Part shown: positions 34,998-43,364 of the stretch, piece by piece
How positions within the stretch are numbered: position 1 is the stretch's first letter
How the letters are laid out: each line of letters opens with the position of its first letter
DNA from: RHLJ01 sp965222205
GTDB lineage: Bacteria > Bacteroidota > Rhodothermia > Balneolales > Balneolaceae
Length of the DNA stretch: 64,000 nucleotides
Assembly (NCBI GenBank): GCA_965222205.1
Contig: OZ244932.1
Location: 1,736,001-1,800,000, forward strand
Direction of reading: 5' to 3'
Made by a program: the position numbers and the translations under genes
Notes under the pieces: model-generated
What the model was told of the DNA's origin: nothing
The model's input: the letters and a program-made list of their open reading frames with translations, nothing else
Database searches by the model: none

Positions 34998-35609
34998 CTA
35001 TTTTTTTGTTAAGGAAAATGTAAAAGTGACTACCGGACCCTGAGTCAAAGCTGAATTAGTAATCAAATTCGGCTTAATTCCGGTTTTCATTGATAAGTCA
35101 TCAGATACATCAAAAGATCGTAAATGTGCAAAAACGTACGCGTCAATGGCATTTAATAAATAAGCCAAACCAATTGTCACATAGATAAAATCCCTTCTGT
35201 TGCGCAAAAAGTTCCGGTTAGACCGTAAGCTTTCAGCTCCTGCATTTTCCAAAAAGGCGGGAGTTGAACCAAACCTGAAATCAGTGTTCGATTCAAAAGA
35301 ATTATAATATGCTGCTCTGTAATCGTGATATTGCCTGGTTAAGTATACACTGTAGTACGTCAGCCCTCCAATCAACCCATAAACAATGGGTACTTTCCAA
35401 ACTTGTTTATTGGTTACTTGTCCCCATCCGGGAATTATAAGTGAACGCCTTAACACCAGTTTGGGGTCAGGATAAATATGATTCTCTGCTTCGGTTTTTA
35501 TCGAAATTGTTGAGGGAAGAAAAGTGGTTTTGGAAGAAAAACTCTGGGCAAAACTATTGCCGGGAACCGAAAGCAGAAGAACTAACAGAAATAATTTAAA
35601 TAGAGTCAA
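34998..35609 (-). CDS. DUF5683 membrane protein
   Basis: I place the start at a TTG (base 35609) overlapping the parB stop by 14 bp. It gives a clean signal sequence (TLFKLFLLVLLLSVPGNSFAQS), whereas the first ATG 20 codons upstream adds a charged stretch that overlaps parB by 74 bp. The 203-residue product contains the DUF5683 core PKLVLRRSLIIPGWGQVTNKQVWKVPIVYGLIGGLTYYSVY and a later hydrophobic YVTIGLAYLLNAIDAYVFAHL. The family is common next to parAB in Bacteroidota-type genomes; its function is unknown. Confidence 0.82.
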   Translation of the reverse strand: MTLFKLFLLVLLLSVPGNSFAQSFSSKTTFLPSTISIKTEAENHIYPDPKLVLRRSLIIPGWGQVTNKQVWKVPIVYGLIGGLTYYSVYLTRQYHDYRAAYYNSFESNTDFRFGSTPAFLENAGAESLRSNRNFLRNRRDFIYVTIGLAYLLNAIDAYVFAHLRSFDVSDDLSMKTGIKPNLITNSALTQGPVVTFTFSLTKK

Positions 35610-36531
35610 AAATGGACAGAATTCGTTCAAGGTCTTCTTCCGAATAATATTCGATCTTAATTTCACCACCCTTAGCTTTAGGCTTGATGTTTACCTTTGT
35701 ACTGAAAGTACGTCTCAAACGAGCAGAAATTTCATCGTAAAATGGATTCTTCGCTTCCGGTCTGGATGACTTCTTATTTGATTTGGCACTTCCTAACTCA
35801 CGAACCGCATCCTCTACCTGTCTGACTGACCATCCCAGTTTAATGATTTTATTCAGAAGCTTTTGCTGAACTGCAACATCCTCGATAGTTATTAAAGCCC
35901 GTGCATGTCCTGTACTTATTTTACCTGAAACCAAGGCTGCCTGGATGAAATCGGGAAGATTTAACAAACGTAGCATATTGGTTACAGTTGTTCTGTTTTT
36001 ACCAACCCGGTTTGCTACTTCTGCTTGTGTGTAATCGAATTCCTCTAACAAACGCTTATATCCCATAGCTACTTCAAGAGGATTCAGTTCCTCACGCTGA
36101 ATGTTTTCAATCAACGCGAAAGCCATGCTTTGCTCGTCGTCTGCTTCACGGATGTACGCGGGGATCTCCCCCAAACCTCCCAATTTTGCAGCTCTCAGCC
36201 TACGTTCTCCACTAATAAGCTCAAATCGTTTTTCACCGATATAACGAACGGTAATCGGCTGGATGAGTCCATGCTTTTTTAAAGAATCGGCGAGTTCTTC
36301 TAACCGTTCTTCATCAAACTCTTTTCTCGGTTGATGAGGGTTGGCTCGGATATGCTCAACCGGCACATTCAGAACAATGTTTACGCGTTCTTCAGGAGCG
36401 ATAATATTCTTCTCTACCCCTTTTTTGGATTCCCTTTTCGTATTTCCATCGGGAGATGAAGGATTCTCTTCCGATTCATATTCAGGGAAAAATGCGCCTA
36501 AACCTCTACCAAGTACTTTTTTACTCGCCAT
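35596..36531 (-). CDS. parB: Chromosome-partitioning protein ParB
   Basis: This 311-residue Spo0J/ParB protein binds parS and loads as a CTP-dependent clamp. The N-terminal CTP-binding domain shows NPHQPRKEFDEERLEELADSLK and LISGERRLRAAKL (GERR phosphate loop). The middle part holds ENIQREELNPLEVA and a helix-turn-helix (YTQAEVANRVGKNRTTVTNMLRLL), followed by SGKISTGHARALI. The C-terminal dimerisation domain is present. It starts 10 bp after parA and overlaps the downstream DUF5683 start. No parS site was seen in the window. Confidence 0.97.
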   Translation of the reverse strand: MASKKVLGRGLGAFFPEYESEENPSSPDGNTKRESKKGVEKNIIAPEERVNIVLNVPVEHIRANPHQPRKEFDEERLEELADSLKKHGLIQPITVRYIGEKRFELISGERRLRAAKLGGLGEIPAYIREADDEQSMAFALIENIQREELNPLEVAMGYKRLLEEFDYTQAEVANRVGKNRTTVTNMLRLLNLPDFIQAALVSGKISTGHARALITIEDVAVQQKLLNKIIKLGWSVRQVEDAVRELGSAKSNKKSSRPEAKNPFYDEISARLRRTFSTKVNIKPKAKGGEIKIEYYSEEDLERILSIFDSI

Positions 36532-36541
36532 AATTCTTTAG

Positions 36542-37336
36542 TTAAGAAAGTACCGGACTGTTTTTGAACATCTTTCTATTTTTCTTGATTATTTCTCGCG
36601 CCAATGCCAGATAATTTTTTGATCCCACACTTGTAGAATCATAGAGCAAGGCGGGCTTTCCAAAGCTGGGCGCCTCAGCAAGACGCACGTTTCGGGCGAT
36701 TACTGATTTAAATACCCGATCATCGAAATAGCGTTTAACTTCTTCAGCTACCTGATTTGATAGTCGGGTACGGGTATCGTACATAGTTAGTAAAACACCT
36801 TCAATATCCAGTTCAGGATTTAAGTGTTGTCTCACGATTTTGATTGTATTTAACAGCTGTCCTAATCCTTCCAGAGCGAAATATTCACATTGAACCGGTA
36901 TCACAATCGAATCAGATGCTGTAAGTGCGTTGATGGTTAAAAGTCCGAGAGAAGGCGGACAATCAATTATAATGAAATCGTATCGCTCGCGCAGGTCAGC
37001 TATTGCTTTCTTTAAAATTCTCTCTCGTTCCTCCCGATCAATCATTTCGATTTCAGCGCCAACCAGGTTAATATGAGCAGGTACTAAATCTAAAAAATCG
37101 AGTTCAGTCTGTCGAATAGCATCATTTACATCCGTGCTGCCAATCATCACTTCATAAATGGAATTAGTCACCGTTTTGGAATCTATTCCTAAACCACTTG
37201 TTGTATTACTTTGGGGATCAATATCGATAACCAGAGTTGGGTGTTCGATGGCTGCAAGGCTGGCTGCCAGGTTAATTGCCGTGGTTGTTTTTCCGACTCC
37301 ACCCTTCTGATTGGCAATGGCAATAACTTTACCCAT
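36542..37336 (-). CDS. parA: Chromosome-partitioning ATPase ParA/Soj
   Basis: This 264-residue deviant-Walker ATPase drives chromosome segregation with ParB. The Walker A motif KGGVGKTTT lies at 11-19, with the signature Lys at both positions. The Walker A' DIDPQSNTTSGLG and Walker B FIIIDCPPSLG follow. The chain is short and chromosomal in type, with no N-terminal DNA-binding domain as in plasmid ParA. Operon: parA-parB-DUF5683-LOG protein. It is preceded by a 144-bp gap with one DnaA-box-like sequence and a terminator of the upstream gene. Confidence 0.97.
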   Translation of the reverse strand: MGKVIAIANQKGGVGKTTTAINLAASLAAIEHPTLVIDIDPQSNTTSGLGIDSKTVTNSIYEVMIGSTDVNDAIRQTELDFLDLVPAHINLVGAEIEMIDREERERILKKAIADLRERYDFIIIDCPPSLGLLTINALTASDSIVIPVQCEYFALEGLGQLLNTIKIVRQHLNPELDIEGVLLTMYDTRTRLSNQVAEEVKRYFDDRVFKSVIARNVRLAEAPSFGKPALLYDSTSVGSKNYLALAREIIKKNRKMFKNSPVLS

Positions 37337-37454
37337 TAAATAATATCCTGCTTTATGAAATGAACGTTTTTCGACTAAATTTCAATATAAAGCGAGCCTA
37401 TCTCGGTTACAAAAAAACTTATTAACACATTTACTTAAAGTTATCCACATTAAA

Positions 37455-37476
37455 AAGGCAACCTATTGGTTGCCTT
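37455..37476 (-). terminator. Hairpin terminator after the anti-sigma-like gene
   Basis: A perfect 9-bp stem AAGGCAACC/GGTTGCCTT with a 4-base loop, followed in the minus direction by a T-run, just beyond the stop of the gene at 37481-38047. Confidence 0.85.
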
Positions 37477-37480
37477 CAAT

Positions 37481-38047
37481 TTATCGGGATGAACTTGTCA
37501 ACACTATCTTTCGTGTTGGAGGAGCGAATCCAGTCTCTGCGTTTATGAGCTTGAGCCTGGAGAAACTTTGATCCCTTTCCAACTGAAGCGGCTGAGGATT
37601 GTTTTGCTGAAGCGATGTTCCTGCAAAATGAATCGTATTACTACGATCGACCCATGGGGCTACGGTTTCAGTTGTTAAGTTTGTTGTGTTCGGGATTGTA
37701 TCAGTTTGTATATAAGCTTCTCCGTTGGAAAAATAGATGGTGGTTGAAATGATTAAGATTGCAACTGCTGCTGCGGCTACCGTTCGGGACATTATGAATG
37801 TCCAGCGGTTAGAGCGCTTAATTAGTTCTTGCTGCGCTTGTACCGCATCGGTAGCAATCTTAGCTGATAGATCGGGAGGTGGCTCCCAGTGCGGGAGCTT
37901 CCCGAGTTTTTGGTATGTTTTTCTAAGACTTTCGACTTCAATCAAAAGATTTTCGTCGGTCATCATTTCACGTTCAAATTCAATTTCTTCAGAAGGATCC
38001 ATTTCCTTCATCAGATACCGAATACAAACATCTTCACTTTTTTGCAT
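37481..38047 (-). CDS. Membrane anti-sigma-like protein
   Basis: This 188-residue protein starts inside the end of the sigma gene (14-bp overlap). The N-terminal part (MQKSEDVCIRYLMKEMDPSEEIEFEREMM) resembles the short helical zinc-less anti-sigma domain of Bacteroidota. One membrane helix follows (about 88-105, AAAAVAILIISTTIYF), then a Thr/Asn-rich extracytoplasmic tail of about 80 residues. There is no FecR domain and no visible zinc motif. It would inhibit the upstream sigma factor, inferred from gene order. Confidence 0.75.
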   Translation of the reverse strand: MQKSEDVCIRYLMKEMDPSEEIEFEREMMTDENLLIEVESLRKTYQKLGKLPHWEPPPDLSAKIATDAVQAQQELIKRSNRWTFIMSRTVAAAAVAILIISTTIYFSNGEAYIQTDTIPNTTNLTTETVAPWVDRSNTIHFAGTSLQQNNPQPLQLERDQSFSRLKLINAETGFAPPTRKIVLTSSSR

Positions 38048-38687
38048 GCTTTAACTCTAGTTGTCTTTCTTCTTCAAAATACTTTCGAAGATTGATTAAC
38101 GCATATCTCATTCGGCCAAGAGCCGTGTTGATTGACACGTTAGTTAATTCTGCGATTTCTTTAAAGGGCATTTCGTAATAATGCCTTAAAAGTACAACGG
38201 ATCTCTGTTCCTCAGGTAATTTCGAGATGTGATTCATCAAACTGGATTTCATTTCTTTGTCAACCATTTGATCATCAGCATCAACAACACTTTCGTCTTC
38301 GAGTCGATCGAAATAATCCGTTTTGGAGTCTTCGTCGCTGTACCACGAGTTAACGTCAGTAAATCGTTTTTGTTTTCTAATATGATCAATTGTTGCATTA
38401 TGAGCAATTCGCATCACCCATGCAATCCATTTACCTTGTTCATTATAAGTGTCATCCATCTTTGTGATCACTTTTGTGAAGGTAGTCTGAAAGATATCAT
38501 TGGCGGTTTCAGGGTTGTTCACCATACTATATATGTACGAGTAAATCTTAGCCTGGTGACGATTCATGAGCTCATTAAAAGCGCTCTCATCAGCTTTTTT
38601 TCTAAAAAATTTTACTAATTCTCTGTCTTTAAGATCAGAGTATGATTTTTTGCCTGTATGTCTTTTATATAGTTCCATAATATTCAC
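38034..38687 (-). CDS. ECF RNA polymerase sigma factor
   Basis: This 217-residue sigma-70 family protein has region 2 (ANDIFQTTFTKVITKMDDTYNEQGKWIAWVMRIAHNATIDHIRKQKR) and region 4 (LPEEQRSVVLLRHYYEMPFKEIAELTNVSINTALGRMRYALINLRKYF), joined by an acidic Asp-rich linker. The N-terminal 25 residues (MNIMELYKRHTGKKSYSDL) are an extension. It is first in a two-gene operon with the membrane anti-sigma-like protein. The 228-bp gap to uvrC holds no gene; I saw only scattered short repeats there. Confidence 0.94.
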   Translation of the reverse strand: MNIMELYKRHTGKKSYSDLKDRELVKFFRKKADESAFNELMNRHQAKIYSYIYSMVNNPETANDIFQTTFTKVITKMDDTYNEQGKWIAWVMRIAHNATIDHIRKQKRFTDVNSWYSDEDSKTDYFDRLEDESVVDADDQMVDKEMKSSLMNHISKLPEEQRSVVLLRHYYEMPFKEIAELTNVSINTALGRMRYALINLRKYFEEERQLELKHAKK

Positions 38688-38915
38688 CCTTAATTTGGGT
38701 TAGGCTCTTTGTTCAAGATAACTGAATCGGTGTTTCAAAAAATCCGACTAAACAATCTTTAACAAAGAACAGTTACACCTCAAATCTTTTGCTTTAATAG
38801 TTAGTACGAAGAGCAAAGCTTTTTGGCTTGGGTCTATTTTACAATACCATGCTCAGGGTACAAATCACATGTTGATGTGAGGCACTCACATTCTATTACA
38901 CTTTAAGACGAACAA

Positions 38916-40757
38916 TCACCTAAAGTGGTTGTAGATTTTTTCACCCAATTTGTTTCCTGCCAACTCAACCAGCCTCTCTTTACTGGCTTTCTTGATTTCT
39001 TTTACTGAGCCAAGTTCTTTGAGTAATTTTTGGGAAGTCTTAGCTCCTACCCCTTCTATTTCGGTAAGTTCGGTAACAAAAGTTCGTTTGGCTCTTTTTT
39101 GGCGATGGAAGGTGATCGCAAATCGGTGAGCCTCATCTCTTGCTTGTTGTAATAACTTTAGCGCCGTAGATTTTTTGGGGATCATGTAGGCTTCGGACCG
39201 ATTGGGCACAAAAACCTCTTCCAGTCGTTTAGCTAAGCCTATGATTTCACACTCTCCATAAAATCCTATTTCTTTCAAGGCTTCTACCGCAGAACTAAGT
39301 TGTCCTTTGCCTCCATCAACAACTATCAAGTCGGGTATTTGAAGGCCATCTTTCATAACGGCAGAATATCTTCGGGTGAGAATTTCCTTCATGGATGCAA
39401 AATCATCAGGTCCTTCTACGGTTTTGATATGAAATCTTTTGTATTCACTTTTCCGAGGCTTAGCATCTACAAAACAAACCATGGATGCTACCGGATCTGA
39501 ACCTTGCAGATTGGAATTATCAAAACATTCGATTCTTCTTGGGAGTCGCTGAAGTTTAAGGTGCTCCTTTAATTCCTTAACAGCATGAGGAATCCGATCC
39601 CGCTCAGCTTTTTCTTTTTCAAGGCGTCGCTCATTTAGATGAAGGCGCGCATTCGCATTTGTCATTTTAATGAGTTGTGCCTTTTCGCCTATCTGTGGAA
39701 CATGTACCGGTACTTTCTTTCCTCTTTCCTGATATAAATAATCAACCAGCGGTTCATCATCGGTAATTGGTTGACTCAGATACACCTCATCGGGAATGGC
39801 TGCCGTGTATTGACCGGTATAATAGTCTTCAACAAAAGACTGTAACAAATCTCCCACTTCAAGTCCTTCTATATTTTTTAGGAAGCGATGGAATTTCCCA
39901 ATAAGCTTTCCTTCCCGAACTTTAAACAATACGCCACAAGCTTCACCAATATCTTCTGCTATACTCATTCCAAATACATCCCGGTCTACTTTCTTCTCAT
40001 CCACCATCTTCATTTTCTGGCTGTAGCGCTCCACAGCAACCAGGCTGTCACGCAGTTTTGCCGCTTCTTCGAAAGCCAGTGCATCAGAAGCAATCTGCAT
40101 CTCTTCTTTGATATCACGAATCAAAGCTTCGGAATGACCATTTAGTAATCGCTCAACTTTTTTGATGGTTTCCTGGTAGCGCTCATCTTCCCAATCGCCT
40201 GAACAGTTCTCCAGGTAATCATCAAAACAGGAATGCCATTTAGGGACTCCCCGGGTCTTATCAATATTTTTGATGCTTACTGCACACGTACACAAATCAA
40301 AAGCTTTACGTATGGTTTCGAGCATCCGCTTCATATTGGTTACACTATCGTAGGGACCGTAATACTTGCTTCCATCTTTAATGATCGTTCTGGTGGGATA
40401 CACTCTTGGCTTGGAGTCCTGAGTCACGCAGATATAGGGATACGATTTATCGTCCCGGTACATAATGTTGTACCGTGGCTGATACTGCTTGATGAAATTA
40501 TTCTCCAAAATCAGTGCCTCAGCTTCGGAATCTGTAACCACGACTTCCAGGTCATCAATTTTAGAAACCATGGTTTTAATTCTACCATCCGTTGGGCGGG
40601 AATCCTGAAAATAAGAACGGACACGATTTCTCAGTTTCTTGGCTTTTCCCACATACAATACACTCCCGGATTTATCTCTGTAGATATATACTCCGGGTGA
40701 TAAAGGCAGATTGGCTACTTTTTCTGAAAGATCGATTCCTTGGTTCTCTTCGCTCAT
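38916..40757 (-). CDS. uvrC: Excinuclease ABC subunit C
   Basis: The start is placed at MSEENQGIDLSEKVANL, giving 613 residues as in typical UvrC; an in-frame ATG 19 codons upstream has a poor N-terminus. The GIY-YIG nuclease domain begins with SPGVYIYRDKSGSVLYVGKAKKLRNRVRSYF, which makes the 3' incision. The UVR coiled coil (MQIASDALAFEEAAKLRD) contacts UvrB. The EndoV-like RNase H fold has RRIECFDNSNLQGSDPVASMVCF and DLIVVDGGKGQLSSA, for the 5' incision. The C-terminus ends in a helix-hairpin-helix (LTEIEGVGAKTSQKLLKELGS). It is a single gene with no neighbour in the pathway. Confidence 0.97.
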   Translation of the reverse strand: MSEENQGIDLSEKVANLPLSPGVYIYRDKSGSVLYVGKAKKLRNRVRSYFQDSRPTDGRIKTMVSKIDDLEVVVTDSEAEALILENNFIKQYQPRYNIMYRDDKSYPYICVTQDSKPRVYPTRTIIKDGSKYYGPYDSVTNMKRMLETIRKAFDLCTCAVSIKNIDKTRGVPKWHSCFDDYLENCSGDWEDERYQETIKKVERLLNGHSEALIRDIKEEMQIASDALAFEEAAKLRDSLVAVERYSQKMKMVDEKKVDRDVFGMSIAEDIGEACGVLFKVREGKLIGKFHRFLKNIEGLEVGDLLQSFVEDYYTGQYTAAIPDEVYLSQPITDDEPLVDYLYQERGKKVPVHVPQIGEKAQLIKMTNANARLHLNERRLEKEKAERDRIPHAVKELKEHLKLQRLPRRIECFDNSNLQGSDPVASMVCFVDAKPRKSEYKRFHIKTVEGPDDFASMKEILTRRYSAVMKDGLQIPDLIVVDGGKGQLSSAVEALKEIGFYGECEIIGLAKRLEEVFVPNRSEAYMIPKKSTALKLLQQARDEAHRFAITFHRQKRAKRTFVTELTEIEGVGAKTSQKLLKELGSVKEIKKASKERLVELAGNKLGEKIYNHFR

Positions 40758-40937
40758 AGTTTGAAGATAAAAAAACGCGTGATCATACTGAATCGAATTA
40801 AGGGTGTGACACATAGTCAGCGGCTCAATACAACTGTGCTATTGACTCTGTCAACCTAACACATACTACGTACATATAATATTGGCACGGTAATTGTTAT
40901 AGCTTGTAAAAAACCTAGTTGACGGTTATTCTGAGCA

Positions 40938-40976
40938 GTTTCGTTATATAGGTCAAGCGTATAACAAAAACGAAAC
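40938..40976. promoter_or_regulatory. Inverted repeat upstream of the CBASS operon
   Basis: GTTTCGTT (40938-40945) and AACGAAAC (40969-40976) form a perfect 8-bp inverted repeat. An inner GTTATA/TATAAC can pair alternatively. The repeat ends one base before an ATG and 10 bases before the preferred DUF2188 start. A regulator site or leader hairpin is possible; this is inference. The rest of the 229-bp gap (40758-40986) holds no gene. Confidence 0.4.
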
Positions 40977-40986
40977 AATGTTAATT

Positions 40987-41220
40987 ATGTCAAAAGGAAA
41001 AAATCAACACGTTGTCGAGCATCCAGATGGATGGGCAGTTAAGGGTGGTGGAAATAGTAAAGCTACCAAAGTGACAAAAACTCAGAAAGATGCAATTCAA
41101 ATTGCACAGGATATAGCTAGAAATCAAAAGTCTGATACCAAAATCCATGGTAGAGATGGTAAAATTCGAGCAGGTAATAGTTATGGGAATGACCCTCATC
41201 CACCCAAAGACAAGAAGTAA
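40987..41220 (+). CDS. DUF2188 small protein, first gene of the CBASS operon
   Basis: This 77-residue protein is counted from MSKGKNQHVV; an ATG three codons upstream is also possible. It matches DUF2188: QHVVEHPDGWAVKGGGNSKATKVTKTQKDAIQIAQDIARNQ, then a GRDGKIR turn and NSYGNDPHPPK near the end. Its function is unknown and it has no membrane segment. It lies only 8 bp before the phospholipase gene on the same strand, in AT-rich sequence like the rest of the island. It is therefore likely co-expressed with the CBASS genes, either as an accessory part or as a co-acquired gene. Confidence 0.85.
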   Translation: MSKGKNQHVVEHPDGWAVKGGGNSKATKVTKTQKDAIQIAQDIARNQKSDTKIHGRDGKIRAGNSYGNDPHPPKDKK

Positions 41221-41228
41221 TCGCAAAT

Positions 41229-42173
41229 ATGAGCAAAGTATTCAAAATACTGAGTATTGATGGTGGAGGGATTCGGGGAATCTACCCTGCACATATTCTC
41301 AAATGTATCGAAGAAAAATTACAAATTAATCTTAACGATACCTTTGACATGATTACTGGTACTAGTACAGGTTCAATAATTGCTGCTGGAATTGCTGCTA
41401 ATACTTCTACTAATGACATCCAGAATTTATATAGGCTACATGGATCAAAGATTTTTCAGAAGAAAGATTTTTTCTGGCCCCACAAAAAATCTAAAAGTTT
41501 GATACAACCCATGTTTGATAGTATCTATGATACTCAGCACTTGGAATCTGTGCTTCTTGATGTATTTCAGGACACACGGCTTGAAGATATCAACAAACCT
41601 CTTATCCTACCCGCCACTGATATCGGTAATGGATGCGTTCATGTTTTTAAGTCAGCATACTCAAAGGATTTTACTCGAGACAATAAAGTTCTAGTTAAAG
41701 ACGCAGTCCTAGCATCATGCTCAGCTCCAAGCTATTTCAATCCTCACAAGGTAAATGAATATCTACTTGCTGATGGGGGATTATGGGCAAATAATCCTTC
41801 ACTGGTAGCAGTTATAGATGCAAATAAACGACTTGAAGTAAGTTTTAATGATATCAGAGTTTTATCTATCGGCACCGGACATTCCAAAACTATCTATGAT
41901 GTTAACAACAAACAGAAATGGGGGTTGTTAAACGGTTGGAGGAATAAAGACTTTATAAGCTTCATCCTTTCTCTTCAAAGTCAAAGCGCGCATAATTATT
42001 TAAAACTAATGCTACCAGAAAAGCATATCAAGAGAATTGATTTCGAGACTGACTTCCAATTGCCTCTGGACGATGTGTCAATTATGGACGAACTCATAAC
42101 AAAAGCAGATTTGAAATTTACACATGAATCTGCGTCAATCTTAGAATTTTTAAACTCAGGAAAAAGCCAATGA
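41229..42173 (+). CDS. capV: CBASS effector: patatin-like phospholipase
   Basis: This 314-residue patatin-family lipase has the anion hole GGGIRG at 12-17, the nucleophile Ser46 in GTSTG (44-48) and the catalytic Asp182 in DGGLWANNP. No signal peptide is visible, so it is cytoplasmic. In CBASS the CapV effectors are activated by a cyclic dinucleotide and cut membrane phospholipids, killing the infected cell. Identification as CapV rests on its place directly before a CD-NTase gene; its stop overlaps that gene's start by 4 bp. A lone patatin would have a less clear role. Confidence 0.92.
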   Translation: MSKVFKILSIDGGGIRGIYPAHILKCIEEKLQINLNDTFDMITGTSTGSIIAAGIAANTSTNDIQNLYRLHGSKIFQKKDFFWPHKKSKSLIQPMFDSIYDTQHLESVLLDVFQDTRLEDINKPLILPATDIGNGCVHVFKSAYSKDFTRDNKVLVKDAVLASCSAPSYFNPHKVNEYLLADGGLWANNPSLVAVIDANKRLEVSFNDIRVLSIGTGHSKTIYDVNNKQKWGLLNGWRNKDFISFILSLQSQSAHNYLKLMLPEKHIKRIDFETDFQLPLDDVSIMDELITKADLKFTHESASILEFLNSGKSQ

Positions 42174-43363
42174 TTACAAATGAAAATAAACGAACCATAC
42201 TTAAAGAGCTAATCGAAGAACTGGATCTTCCAGAATCAGCATATGAAAATGCTCAAAAAAGATATGAAGATCTTGGTAATTGGTTTGACCGAGATGAATC
42301 ATTAGTTGCAGAAAATAATCCTCACATATTTTCCCAAGGTTCATTTCGGTTAGGAACAGCAATTCGCCCACTTGATAATACCGAAGAATATGATCTTGAT
42401 TTAGCTTGCAAGCTAAGAGTAGGTATCACAAAAAGAACTCATACCCAGAAAGATCTTAAGGAGTTAATTCAAAAAGAACTGGAGGCATACAGGAAAGCTC
42501 GTGGAATCCATAATGAACTAGAAGAAAAGCACCGCTGTTGGAGATTAGAATATAAAGATGACCTTAGTTTTCACATGGATATTGTACCCTGCATTCCAGA
42601 AGATGAAAATAAAAGAAACCTAATATTCGATTCTCTTCAAAATAAGGGCATGAGTGAACAACTGGCTAATGTTACTTCCCAAACAACAGTATCTATTACA
42701 GATGATCGGCATCACGATTATCCAATAATTAGTAACGACTGGAAAATTAGTAACCCTGAAGGTTATTCCGAATGGTTTGAATCGAGAATGGTTACACAGC
42801 AACCTAGAGTTTTTATGGAAAAAGCACAGGTAGATAGAGTTCCATTATTTAAAAGGAAAAGCTCTCTTCAAAGGGTAATACAACTTTTGAAGCGACATAG
42901 AGATAGTTGGAGTAAGGACAATCCTGATTCTAAACCAATTTCTATTATCATTACAACATTAGCAGCAAAAGCATACAATGGCGAAATTAATATTGATGAA
43001 GCACTTCAAAATATTCTCAATAAAATGGATAGCTTCGTCAACCCTGCAAAACCACGCATTCCTAACCCAATTGACCCAGATGAGGATTTTGCAGACCGCT
43101 GGTATAGGGAAGATTGTAAGCACCTCATGTTAGAGGAAACTTTCAATTCTTGGCTTATGCAAGCTAAGATCGATTTTGCACATATGACATCAACAACTGA
43201 TACAAAATTTCTAGTGGAACATGGTAAAAATAAGTTCTCTCTCAACATGAATGAATCAAAACTACGTAAGAGTCTTGGTTTATCAGCTGTAGCCTCTAAT
43301 ATTGTTTCACCTAAATCTCATTCAATAAATAAAAAGGATACACCCAATCCTTGGAAATCGTAA
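42170..43363 (+). CDS. CBASS CD-NTase (cGAS/DncV-like nucleotidyltransferase)
   Basis: This 397-residue enzyme is predicted to make a cyclic oligonucleotide signal on infection. The active-site GS motif is SQGSFRLGT (57-58), with metal-binding Asp75 and Asp77 in EEYDLDLACKL and the third acidic residue Asp137 in SFHMDIVP. The C-terminal half is helical (LQRVIQLLKRHRDSW, then SIIITTLAAKAYNG), matching OAS/cGAS-like CD-NTases. The product nucleotide and clade cannot be assigned from the sequence alone. The C-terminal residues are PNPWKS, so there is no terminal Gly of the kind used for conjugation in other type II systems. It overlaps capV by 4 bp, and the E2 gene starts 1 bp after it. Confidence 0.94.
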   Translation: MITNENKRTILKELIEELDLPESAYENAQKRYEDLGNWFDRDESLVAENNPHIFSQGSFRLGTAIRPLDNTEEYDLDLACKLRVGITKRTHTQKDLKELIQKELEAYRKARGIHNELEEKHRCWRLEYKDDLSFHMDIVPCIPEDENKRNLIFDSLQNKGMSEQLANVTSQTTVSITDDRHHDYPIISNDWKISNPEGYSEWFESRMVTQQPRVFMEKAQVDRVPLFKRKSSLQRVIQLLKRHRDSWSKDNPDSKPISIIITTLAAKAYNGEINIDEALQNILNKMDSFVNPAKPRIPNPIDPDEDFADRWYREDCKHLMLEETFNSWLMQAKIDFAHMTSTTDTKFLVEHGKNKFSLNMNESKLRKSLGLSAVASNIVSPKSHSINKKDTPNPWKS

Positions 43364-43364
43364 A

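Noticed and set aside
35596..37336. parS sites near parAB
   Set aside because: I looked for TGTTTCACGTGAAACA-like sequences and found none with a clear match in the window.
37441..37449. Single DnaA box as evidence of an origin
   Set aside because: Only one box, no dnaA or clustered boxes, and no AT-rich unwinding region seen; not enough for an origin call.
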